Below, in pieces: positions 54,367-64,000 of a DNA stretch of 64,000 nucleotides. The position numbers and the translations under genes were made by a program. Numbering within the stretch: position 1 is the stretch's first letter; each line of letters begins with the position of its first letter. The stretch comes from Saturnia japonica. Taxonomy: Eukaryota > Arthropoda > Insecta > Lepidoptera > Saturniidae. Below the pieces are notes generated by a model. The model saw nothing but the letters and a program-made list of their open reading frames with translations, was not told the DNA's origin and searched no databases. Where the stretch lies: assembly GCA_033032175.1 (NCBI GenBank), contig CM065329.1, positions 10,050,985 through 10,114,984 on the forward strand. Direction: 5' to 3'.

Positions 54367-54904
54367 TTGAACCTAAACTATTTTTGACAGTAACAATACA
54401 AAATGGCGTCAGTTTAACGTTTCTTTACACAAGCCGGCAAAAGACTTTAAACACTACACATTTTAATTTTAATAGCTAAATGAAAATTATTGAAATGAGT
54501 ACAAAATATAATTATGGACATAAATTTATATTAAATACAATGTTCCTGAACGTATGACAACTTAACTGTAGGTGAAACGAAACGTTCAATGGTGTGCATT
54601 AGGGATGTGATTTAAAAAAATATTTAGATGTGAAAAATTTAATAAAATTATCAATTAAAAAAAATCAATTCATGCATTAAAAATAATTGATATTTTCATG
54701 AGAAATTTAATTAATAAACCCCTGAAATATTGACAATCATAACTTTCTTAATCAAATAATCAATTTAAATAAACATGTTTCCATAAACAGACAAAAATTA
54801 TTGTTTATTACGGAGAATGCCTATTCTTGTACCAAAAGTTGTTGTATAACAAAGTTGAAAAAAAAAAGTTAATAATTTTTTTCATATTATTATAAGACCT
54901 TTTA

Positions 54905-55168
54905 CATACATAAATACCATCATGCCTGTATTCCCCGAAGGGTAGGGCAGAGGTATACTAATGTACATCCACAATTCGCCGAGTATGTTGTTAGGTCCCA
55001 TGTAATAGGGGGCGAGCCTATTGCCACTAATCGGGCTCGAAACCAAACTCCGAGCTGCTACTGACAATTTCATAGGAAAAACCCAATAACACTTTTCTCG
55101 ACCTGGGATCCGAACCCAGGACCTCGCTCATAGCAGTCGCGCTAACGACCACCAGGCCAACGAGGCAG
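54905..55168 (-). repeat. tRNA-derived SINE (family 1, minus copy)
   Basis: Reverse orientation of the 17791-18050 SINE: B box GGTTCGGATCCC and the GCTCGCCCCCTATTACATGG body are clear. It splits ACCTTTTA from TCCTCGG, which are adjacent in the sibling hAT copy (48204-48217), so both borders are exact. No target duplication is visible. Confidence 0.85.
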
Positions 55169-55223
55169 TCCTCGGAATTTTGTTTTCTAAGTAGGAATAT
55201 TCTTTAAACTTTAAAAAATATTA

Positions 55224-55837
55224 TCTATACTTTATATATGTTTTTTTTTAATATATATATTAATATAACAAAGCAGAAGAGTTTGTATGTATCTTTGTTT
55301 GTTTAAACACGCTAATACTCTGGAACTACCAGTCGGATTCGAAAAATCCTTTTTGTATACGATAGCTTGATCACGATAAATAGTACAGGGTATCTAGCAT
55401 CAAGGTACACGTCCCAGCTAGCCTTTAATAATGATTTTTATTAAGTAAGTCGGAACACGAAAATTTCTCGAACTACTTTATCCGCATGCGCTGCGATAAT
55501 TTTTATTTGCACATAAATACAATGTTGGATAATAATATTGGGCCTTAGTATATCTAAAAAATTGTTCAATATAGCATATGCTTATCTCTTATACATAAGC
55601 CACAATAAGCTATTTTATGACAAACAATTGATACAAATGAAAAATTATTTATGATCATTGTTTTAAATATGGCTTAAAAAGACAACTTCAAGTTAAATTT
55701 TTAGTTTAGGGTATAGCGAAAAATTAAAATAATTTGTACTTGTGGGAAGAACAATTATGATACGCTAATACGGGTGCGTTGGTGTTGCGGTGTTTGTCGT
55801 ATAAAATTAATACGGGTGAAACCGTGGGGCACAGCTA
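55224..55837 (+). mobile_element. Helitron-like element inside the second hAT copy
   Basis: It starts TCTATACTTTATATATG and ends ACCGTGGGGCACAGCTAG. Homologous to 48266-48930. Confidence 0.55.
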
Positions 55838-55915
55838 GAAATTATTATACACGTGCGTAAATAGTTCCAAAGGCACGGGTGGTGCATTCCATTACTTGTA
55901 TTACAATTACAGATA

Positions 55916-56336
55916 TGCCGATTAGTCGGTAAAGTCGACTATCCGGCTTCTTATTTTGTATGTATTCCTAAACGAAATGTCTGTAGGGGAATTACATTAA
56001 ATACATATAAACCTTGATTGTTTATTAATATTTTTATTTAATACACAGTCTTACACATTTTAAAATATAAAAAAAAGCAACCTTTCGTTTGGGAATCAAT
56101 TTCTAAAATTACTTGCATAATTGTTGATTGCTTTCCTTACATTTCTGCCATTGTGTCGTGTAATGGCGTGAATTTTTATAGTATCTATATCCCACAAAGT
56201 TGGAATTTATTCTAAACAATTTTTTATATTATTGGAGGTCGGTGTTTGAGGGAAATGTTTCATTTGCAACAATGCGTGTTGATATTTGAAACTACCGTCA
56301 AACCAGTGAGCTGCAAAACTCAAATTTCACATGTCA
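55916..56336. other. No gene seen
   Basis: AT-rich sequence between transposon remnants. Confidence 0.4.
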
Positions 56337-56890
56337 GTAGAATAGAATAGAATATATTTTATTGTTTCAAACATACACTGTACAATAAAACTAAAAAGTA
56401 GAAAAAATAACGGAATAGAAACAACAGGGGACCTTAATGCTTAAAGCAATTTCTTCCAGGTAACCTTACAAAGGATTGGAAGAAGGAAAGAACGAGATAG
56501 TTAAAATATAAAGATAGATTAGTTAATATCGTACATATACAAATAAAAGAACAAATATATAAACAATAACATTATTAATAAAAATAAAAGCTACACCCTT
56601 AAAACATAGTATGAAATTATATATAAATACACGCTCGCACACACGCTCACATAAACATACAAACACATACACACACACATACATACAAGCACCAACAGAA
56701 TTGATTAAAAGCGATAAATAGTGATCCATAACAAAGTATTTAAAAATATTAAGTGATTGCGCACGTCTTATTGGTAATGGTAATGCATTCCATAACCGAG
56801 CTGCATGGGTTGACAATGACTTGTCAAGAAAACTAGTCGTATGTTCAGGTATTTCAAAAGTTAGGTCTTCAGACAATCTTAAATTACTTG
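56337..56890 (-). pseudogene. LINE 3' end with ORF2 C-terminus
   Basis: The minus strand from 56876 reads LTFEIPEHTTSFLDKSLSTH and AARLWNALPLPIRRAQSLN. This is the standard C-terminal box of CR1/jockey-group ORF2 proteins; the 3' UTR follows, with a CA-rich tract at 56637-56690. The 3' end is a short (TATTC)n repeat at 56337-56356. A 5'-truncated insertion. Confidence 0.75.
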
Positions 56891-57690
56891 TCTGTAAATC
56901 GATTATTAAATGTTCAATTTTTATATTGTATTTTTTTTCATATCCCTATCCCTAGCGTGAATTCTATATAATCTGTGGTAGGGATTGACAAATATTGCAA
57001 AATTACTTGATTTCAATTACAGAAATTTCTCAAAAACTACGGGTTTCCTCATGTTGGAACTTTGCCTAAGTGATTATATTAATGTAACCTATCTGTAAAA
57101 AACATTTCATCCTTCAGCTCGACGGACGCGAATGGAAAGCTAAGGTGCACTCTTTTCTATAGACTGTTCGTAGAAATGCAAATCTCTTTGAAGTTTAGAT
57201 TAAAAGTCGCAAATATATACGTATTTGTTATAAAAATATTTTGAATTCGTATATTTTCAGAGAATTAATATGATTAAATACGATATTTTCTTAATTTATA
57301 TATGAATAGAAGTTTTATGAACTTTCTAAAACAATTTAGTTTGTAAGCAAAACTTTTCGTGAAATGCATATTTTATAGATTTTCTTTATGGTTGAGTTAC
57401 ATCAAGGCACTGCACAGGTAACCATAACTGTAATACGTCTACCAGACACCAAATTATATTGTAAAATCTTATATTTTACGAAAATAAGCCATATTTATTT
57501 TTGTCACGATTAATAAAGAGCACCGCAGGGCCTAGGCTTGTAGGAACTCTGCCTGTGTCCCTATCTCGCTCTGACATAAGCGATACTATGCCTATACTAT
57601 GCTCTTTCTGTATGCTCTAATGAGAGTAACTCACAATCCATTAACAATTAGCTGACATGCATGAGGCGCTCATGGACATTTACAAAGACC
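56891..57690. other. No gene seen
   Basis: AT-rich, with no recognisable coding or repeat boundaries. Confidence 0.4.
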
Positions 57691-57699
57691 ATATTCCGA

Positions 57700-58350
57700 T
57701 GAGATTGTTTGGAAATCAAAGTCGAATTCAGGCTCAGTCTATTGCCAAAAAAATCATGCATTTCATGTTTATTGCCTCTCTTGTTGTATGATACAATATT
57801 TTGTTTGAAAATACTACCAAACTTCTACAATTAAAAGATTTGGATCTGAACGCTGCTGTAATACTAATGCTTTCCTAAAGTGACTTGGGCTACAAAAAAT
57901 CCTGGTAGAAATAAGGGAAAAATAAAAAGAAGCCAACATTCTCACATCTTTCGCATCCAAATCAAAGCCAATCAACTTAAGAAAAAAGAAAAGGCAATTT
58001 AATTATAAAGCGGAAGACGAGCCAATACATGTTGAAGAAGACAAGTTAAAAAGAAATCTTTATTTTGCTGTGTTGGATACCGCTATAAAATTCAATTGGT
58101 AAAGGGTTTACTCAGATAAAAAGTGTTAACCATGTTTTTGGAAGTTTTTGTAATGTTCATGAGATGCAAAATAATACTTCCAAAATCGTTATGGAAGACT
58201 GTATAAAGTTGGAAGAATCTCTTTGTCATGTAGACTCTAAGTATGTTGATGCAACAGAGTTATGTAGGGAATTAGAATCTATTGTAATTAGAATATTCGA
58301 CAACACTATGTCACAAGAAGTTTTAAATTACATTTGTGAAAATGGCATAG
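57700..58350 (+). pseudogene. hAT-type (ZMYM1-like) transposase remains
   Basis: Disrupted frames give KAEDEPIHVEEDKLKRNLYF followed by AVLDTAI, then VMEDCIKLEESLCH and ATELCRELESIV (58189-58290). These blocks occur in order in transposase-like proteins of the ZMYM1/hAT group. Many stops separate them. Confidence 0.55.
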
Positions 58351-58504
58351 TAGAAATTCTCTTAAAAGGGCGCCATTCCAGTCTTTTACCTAGGGCGCCA
58401 GGAATATTCGGGCCGGCACTGTGTGTATGGCCGGATACCCTAGTTGATAAGTATCATACGATTGTGAACCCTACATTACTATAACAATGCCTGTTTAATT
58501 TCAG

Positions 58505-61500
58505 CTATACTACTATTAGAAAATGTAAGTTTAAATGAATTAACCGCAGACGCAAGCAATAGACAAACATATAGAACAATGGATAGCAGTGAAAGTCTCG
58601 TGCCCAGATGTGGTAATTCAAGTACTGCAGCCCAAGAAGTATTATGGAACCTGCAGATGACTGTACCGGCAGTGAAACAAGAAGAAATAGAGATCACATA
58701 TGAGGGAAGCAGCCAGTACAGTGACTCCATGGCTTCCATGGTAATGTATCTATACAAATAGATTATATTGAAGTGTCTGTCTGTAATGTCAAAATAACAG
58801 ATTTTTCCTAAATGCATATGAAAGTATAATATATACTATATATACTACTTCTGACAAAACACAACAATTATTTTTACTATTTGTTTCCAAGGGTTTGACC
58901 AATTTCGATGGGACTTTCACTAGTAGATAGTTGATATTTACAAGGAGTGACTTAGTCTACATTTATTTTAGAAAAAGTACTATGTTTCTGTGCAAACACG
59001 CATTAAGGCTGCCTTCTGACTGTATTTCTTGGGTTACCTACTTATGTATTTAATAATGATATGTTAAAATGTCATTATTATCTTTTCACCAAAATATAAT
59101 ACTATCTATTAGAACTTTTGTAAGATTTAAATTTAAATTATTTCTACTTGACCACTTCACCTCACTTCACTTCACTTCACTTGACCAGTTTCAAAGTGAC
59201 TATGAAGTAAGAAGGGATTGTACATTTATTTAAAATAAAAATGTAAATTTTTGCTTAAACTTTAATAAATGAAAAACAATTTTAAATTCCAGGATGTATG
59301 CAATATAATATTTCATCATCTATCATATTTTGATATTCCTAATCTATACAATTAATAAAATAGAAGTATTTGTTTGTAATGTAAAAATAACAGTTGTTTA
59401 ATAAAAGCATATGAAAGTATATACAATACCTATAACAAAAAGTGCATTTTTAAAATTTTTGTCTGTCTGTTTGTCTGTTTGTTTGTTCCGGGTAATCTTC
59501 AATACAGTTGGACCGATTTTGAAGAAACTTTTACTGATAGACAGCTGATTATATAGGGAGTAACTTGACTACTTTTATTTTAGAAAAAGAATTTGGTTCC
59601 GCACGAGTAAAAAAAACTGGACATGGTGAATCAATTCGAGCACTTAAATGGCTTATGCTGAGTAAACCATAAGAGATAGTGAGCGAGGGAGCAAGATTCG
59701 CGTGGGCATTCTGTAGTCCACATGAGTGAAGCCACGGGCACAGCTAGTTAGTTATAAATTGCTTAATTGTGACTATTATGTACTGAAGTTTACCTAGATT
59801 TAGTTTCGGCCGTTTGTATGAAGACGTGATACTGTTTACTTCAGTGTGCTGTGGCTTGCGCGTCTACGTCACGCAATTGCAAGCGCTTCCCTTCCCCGCT
59901 ACATTTTTCGCCCCCCTTGTCGTCTATTGTACCTCGCCTCCGCCAACGTCTGTTGGACACATACGATAGATTAAAAGCGATAGTTTGGAACCGCGACTAC
60001 CATACACAAAGTAATAAAATAAATATCTTCATGTGGTTATGAAAATATGTAGGTGTATTGAAATAAATAATTTTTACGATACACTATAGAAGGACGAAAG
60101 TTTATTGTATCAATTAAACAAACATACAAACTACACAAGAATATAGGAGTGATTATATAATAGTTTAAATTAAGGAAAAATTACTAGATAAACACGGCGA
60201 GATATAAGTGATCGATCAAAGTTAGAACCGGTACGGTACTCTGCCTCTCTCCATATGCCCGGGCTGTTGCAACACCGGTATAGTGTCGTCTTGCTCACAC
60301 TCGCAGGGCTCGTCTTAGCAACAGCGGCGCGCCGGCCGCTGTTATTAAGTAAATGACTATATACAAAATAAATCTGTTTGTACATGTAACCATATTTTTT
60401 TTTTATAATTAAATTTTAGTCAAAACATAATTTTAGTGTTATTTAAAGCTAAGTAATACTGAATGAATATAATATAAATAATTTTGACAATTAATAATAT
60501 TTACAATATTACACACAAATAAGTGTACTGAGTCACTACATTCACAGTGACTTTTTTATGTTTGTCGTGTTTCGGGATCACCTGGTAATTTTTTATTAGT
60601 TTTTAATATTCACTAAGATGTTTCACATTTTCGGACTTTTTTGAATTATTGTTCTGATTACTGACACCATATGAGCTAACCCCCATTTCCAGCTTATCGT
60701 GACGTTCTGGGACATCTTGTATGTACATACATAACATTATATAATTTGAGTAAATCATTGTATTCCAGTATCCTTCCGACCCCATACAGTCATCAGAGTA
60801 TGTTAATTACTATGACAGTAAGGATTCAGTGTTCAAACAAGTAAAGAAGGAATTCCCTGATGAGGAATATCCTCAATCAAGCGACAGTATGAATAGTAAA
60901 GAAGTTATTGAAGTGAGTATTAATTGTTTCTTGTAATTTTTCTTCTTTTTTTTATGGCACTGCATGTAAATAACACAATCTCGCTAATGTCCGTAGGTAT
61001 GAATGCACATTCTCTATGGTAGGTAGAGTTACAAACGAAGGAGACTGATTGATAAATTTTAGTATGTTTATTATCCAAACTGAGTTATCAATATACCCAA
61101 AGTTAGTGAATACAAACACAACAAATTATATACACGTTATCTAATAATAATTCTTTATTATTTTGTTAATCAGGATAAATTGAGACAAAAACGTAAAATG
61201 AAAGGATTACTAATTACTAAAGCTAAGATACACATAGAGTTAGTAGGACGAGGAAGAGAAGGAGGTAAAACATCATAAAGGGAATATCTGTTTTTTTTCT
61301 TATCTCTTTATTTTTGGCTTAGTCGCTTGAGCGACTATGTTGCCTGTGTAATTTAAACTTCACAAGAAAATTTCCAAACAACGTAACAATTACTTAAGTA
61401 ATTTTAAATAGCTCCCTTGCAAAAGAAGACGAAGGGTCAACCAAAATGGAATTGTATATACCAATGTGGAAGGAACCAGAAGCATTAAGTTTAGACCTAG

Positions 61501-62932
61501 TAGATTCACTCCGAACACAGTCCACCAGAATGTGGTTCACATCTTCTACGAGACCGCAAGTCGGACACATTGGAGATGGCGCTTTATGCATAATAAATGC
61601 GAACTGTCCTGAGCGTAATCTCATTCCTGTTATGGCTTCTTGCCGATTAATTATAGTATTTTCCATCCAAGGTGACTTTAGAGGATGGGGTTGTATCATT
61701 TTCTTTTTCATTTAAATTAACCTGTAGAGGGATTCGCGGGTGTGCCCGATCAACGGCATTTTGTAGTCCACGTGAGCGCAGCCGCGTGCACAGCTAGTTA
61801 ATTTACATAAATATAATATATTGCATGAAAGGTCCTTTTTGCTACCTTAATAATTATTTTATATTAATACATTATATTACTATTATTAATAGATGAAACA
61901 AAATCTTGGCAATGATAAGCAAGCGAATGTCGTGTAGTAATTGCATATTATGGTACTTTATTACTTTTTTTTATTAATAGTAGCACGGAAAATTGACGGT
62001 TATTTCCCTGACGGCAAGCACAGTACAATCCTAACACATTGGCGACCACCGAGAGATAGTAATTCTTCGTCAGTCTTCACTGTCCTGCCGGCTGGCATTA
62101 AATGAACTTGATATGCATAGGTAGATCCCGAAACGCGACACGTAAAAGCGAGTCACTATGAAGGACTTTTCATCACATACATGGTGGTCGCGACCCAACA
62201 GCGCTACCACCCTACCTACAGTACTACACACACTGCCTGCACTTTGACATGAAATTAAAACGTAAGAGAGAGAGAATGCACCCTAGTGGCAAAGTTAGAA
62301 AACGTGATATGATGCGTTTACAAAGACACATTGATACACTTTATTGTAATGGTGTGTTTGTTTCAAAGACACCTTTAAATTTCTTATTATTAACTTTACT
62401 AAATACTAGGCTGTTTCACATACTAGTGAGGCGTATTTATCGGAACAGATAGAAAAAAAAACCGGTATTTCTGAGTAACAGCTCGTAATGCTGAAGATTG
62501 AGCTGCGCAGTTTTGGCTTGTATAGTCCAGTTTACACGAGCTTATTTACCTGCATGTGTGGCCACTGTACAATGTTCCTTCTTTTTTGTACAGTCATGAT
62601 TGCACAGTTAGACTGTGCGTGTAACCAGGGCATTAGTGTTTAACTTGTAACCTTACATGTTACTAACGTTGAAATTTTTGTTTTTCTTTCTAGAACAATG
62701 AATTATTAAATCATTGGGATAAACATAAGGTAAAAAATGAAAACACAGGTGATGGATTATTAAATATTAAGGAAGAAGTTGTAGATATAGATTACCCATA
62801 TAGTAGAAATACAGTGTGGATACAAGAACAAAGAATGTTGACGAATGATGGAGACGCCAGCACACATTATGATGCACTGCTAACTCCTCGAGAAGTTGAA
62901 TGCCAACCGAGTGGTACAGCATTGAAGTACAG
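58505..62932 (+). CDS. Gene C: paralogue of gene A, N-terminal exons only, runs off the window
   Basis: Exons 58505-58740, 60769-60912 and 62694-62932 have AG acceptors, GT donors and the same phases as genes A and B. The likely start is the Met at 58579 (MDSSESLVPRCGN), aligned with the start of gene A. All three exons are open. They keep the acidic character with SUMO-type motifs (VKQE, VKKE, IKEE) and the conserved SSEYVNYYDS segment of exon 2. After the donor at 62933 no finger exon is found up to 64000, so it should lie beyond the edge, or be lost. Helitron insertion begins eight bases inside the first intron. Confidence 0.75.
58749..58990 (+). repeat. Truncated Helitron-like element next to the splice donor
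   Basis: It starts TCTATACAAATAGATTATAT eight bases after the exon end at 58740. The same insertion is seen at 39387 in gene B, so it predates the B/C duplication. Confidence 0.5.
59343..59747 (+). mobile_element. Helitron-like element, complete
   Basis: It starts TCTATACAATTAATAAAAT and ends CCACGGGCACAGCTAG, inserted between A (59342) and T (59748), exactly the Helitron A-TC...CTAG-T form. A short GC hairpin lies before the end. At 405 bases it is non-autonomous and serves as the reference for the other copies here. Confidence 0.65.
60032..60540. mobile_element. Solo LTR, 509 bp, with 4-bp target duplication
   Basis: TGTGGTTATG ... GTCACTACA is flanked by TTCA on both sides (60028-60031 and 60541-60544). 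The paralogous intron at 40611-40621 has the empty site (TACCTTCACAG), which confirms both borders. It contains CTATATACAAAATAAA as a possible TATA region. No internal retrotransposon sequence remains. Confidence 0.9.
61394..61711 (-). pseudogene. LINE ORF2 C-terminal cysteine-box fragment
   Basis: The minus strand encodes MRLRSGQFAF, then SPMCPTCGLVEDVNHILVDC. This is the CxxC...H...C region found after RT/RNase H in I/jockey-group LINEs. About 100 codons are open, and neither RT nor 3' UTR is attached. Confidence 0.7.
61725..61797 (+). repeat. Helitron-like 3' end
   Basis: GTAGTCCACGTGAGCGCAGC followed by CGCGTGCACAGCTAG and T. Same terminus as the copy at 59343-59747; no 5' half is recognised. 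Confidence 0.5.
61798..62693. other. Intron of gene C; decayed transposon traces
   Basis: A short basic frame at 62249 (RKRERMHPSGKVRKRDMMR) is reminiscent of hAT/ZMYM protein starts, but nothing supports it further. No gene otherwise. Confidence 0.3.
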
Positions 62933-64000
62933 GTAAGTGCTCAACAAACTATGACATATGGTCAATCAAGTATTATATTTTACCCACACATTGCTGTTCA
63001 TGTATTAATATTAATATTTACTAATTGATTCACAAAATTAAGTATCTAAGATTATTAGACACAATGGGAAACTTAATATCAAGACAAAAAATCGTTCCAT
63101 ATAAAATACTCCTTTCCGAAGGCCACATTAACTTTTGAACATTCATTATAAATGAACTTTTACTTGTCATTTGCGATTAATGTTTTGCTATAGAAAAAGA
63201 CGCCATGATGAAGGTTATTGTGTGTGATACAGAATAGAAATAGAGCAAACACTTAAAAAAAAAAGAAAATCTAATTTGTGTCCTTGGTAAAGTTAGTATA
63301 TGAGATACCTCCAGGAATTTTACCAGAAAACATATAGTTATATTTTTTCGCCGTAAGCAGCTTCAATTGTGTTTCCATTCACTAGCACGGGCGCGATGGT
63401 GCCTTTTATAGGGTATTTGATCAGAATAAACGAAAAGTGAAAATATTTTTTTCCAAAAAAAAAATCTTTCTAACCTCCCCAAAGTGTGGGTATATTATTT
63501 GATTAACACAAAACAATGTGTTAATAGTTACGTTATTTGTCATAATATTTCGAACGTTATAAGGAATTTAAACAATCTAACAGCTGTAATTTTAGTTGAA
63601 AAGATTTTAATAGATGGCGCTTTGAATATATTTTCATTAGCACCAACAGATGGCGTTCATAATGAAAAGTTTTTATTGTCTTTCGAGGAACTTAAGCTTT
63701 AAAATTTGGTTTGAATTAACGGTGATATGGTTTTGCCAAGAAAAAAATAGCTTAAAGAAATATATTTATTATCTTGTATGTAAACATAGAACCATTTGTC
63801 ACTTAAGTAATTCTAAGCAATGACTATAATATTACTCGGAGAGAAGTGTTAACCATTTTTAACTAATATATTAAGTTAATATTAACTAATGCCTTATACC
63901 TTGTACCTCATATAACGGCATCAAAACTACAAAAAGTGATGCGTCATGGGACCCCATAATAGATGTAAAATATATAAATTCAATTATTATTTTTTAATTA
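62933..64000. other. No gene seen up to the window edge
   Basis: AT-rich sequence following the third exon of gene C, presumably intron. Only one 72-codon open frame (63484) without motifs. Confidence 0.4.

Larger units (their letters stand above)
54599..55915. mobile_element. Second hAT copy, partial
   Basis: It begins TAGGGATGTGATTTAAA and follows the first part of 47948-50145 (AATCATAACTTTCTTAATCA, GAATGC(C/T)CATTCTTGTACC). A SINE (54905-55168) and a Helitron-like part (55224-55837) lie within it. The homology ends after ATTACAATTA, without the right terminus. Confidence 0.7.
58430..61275 (+). repeat. Segmental duplication, copy in gene C (matches 39062-41340)
   Basis: See the B copy for aligned intervals. 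Only this copy contains the solo LTR at 60032-60540, which shows the order of events. Confidence 0.85.

Noticed and set aside
56523..56700. Secreted or membrane protein tail in the minus frame
   Set aside because: It is translation of LINE 3' UTR and a CA microsatellite.
62030..62080. LTR end plus primer-binding site (TAACACATTGGCGACCACC)
   Set aside because: TTGGCGACC looks like a primer-binding site, but no LTR border, target duplication or coding region supports it.

Overview
The window looks like a transposon-dense, AT-rich piece of a lepidopteran (moth or butterfly) nuclear genome. The evidence is spliced genes with GT-AG introns, Helitron-like elements starting TCTATA and ending in a degenerate CACAGCTAG-T, tRNA-headed SINEs, and jockey-, CR1- and I/R1-type LINEs. 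Ty3/gypsy, BEL/Pao, Harbinger, hAT, pogo, mariner and piggyBac remains are also present. No bacterial-style operon, CRISPR array or rRNA gene was seen, and the only tRNA-like sequences are SINE heads.

Layout. 0-5 kb: a Ty3/gypsy RT scrap and a two-gene PIF/Harbinger element (transposase on +, Myb/SANT-like partner on -). 6.2-11.8 kb (gene A): a four-exon gene for a predicted 1494-residue protein with about 18.5 tandem pairs of zinc fingers. 12.4-14.8 kb: an element with 66-bp terminal inverted repeats enclosing LINE ORF1 and RNase H pieces. 15.9-17.3 kb: a decayed LINE. 19.7-25.7 kb: a nearly complete jockey-like LINE on -, with a 5'-truncated young copy at 53.6 kb flanked by target-site duplications. 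26-33.5 kb: a pile of broken LINE, Ty3/gypsy, mariner and BEL/Pao sequences.

34-44.5 kb (gene B) and 58.4 kb to the window end (gene C) hold paralogues of gene A. They share exon order, intron phases and motifs. B carries one extra and one missing base relative to A and C. C is intact as far as it goes, but its zinc-finger exon lies beyond the window. Parts of B and C, introns included, belong to a direct segmental duplication about 19 kb apart, and C's copy has since received a solo LTR. 46.7-47.35 kb is an 80-bp minisatellite full of perfectly phased heat-shock-element pentamers. It lies just upstream of a probable solo LTR, which is itself split by a non-autonomous hAT element carrying a Helitron.

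The most notable system is the zinc-finger family. Each repeat unit joins a C-x2-C...H-x4-H finger to an unusual C-x-C (CWC) finger. Units are nearly identical except at helix positions 2, 3 and 6, the expected DNA-contacting residues, so the array resembles the evolving minisatellite of PRDM9 or expanding KRAB-zinc-finger genes. The N-terminal exons repeat psi-K-x-E SUMO-acceptor motifs. A fast-evolving, SUMO-dependent DNA-binding repressor, perhaps aimed at transposons, is an inference that the sequence suggests but does not prove.
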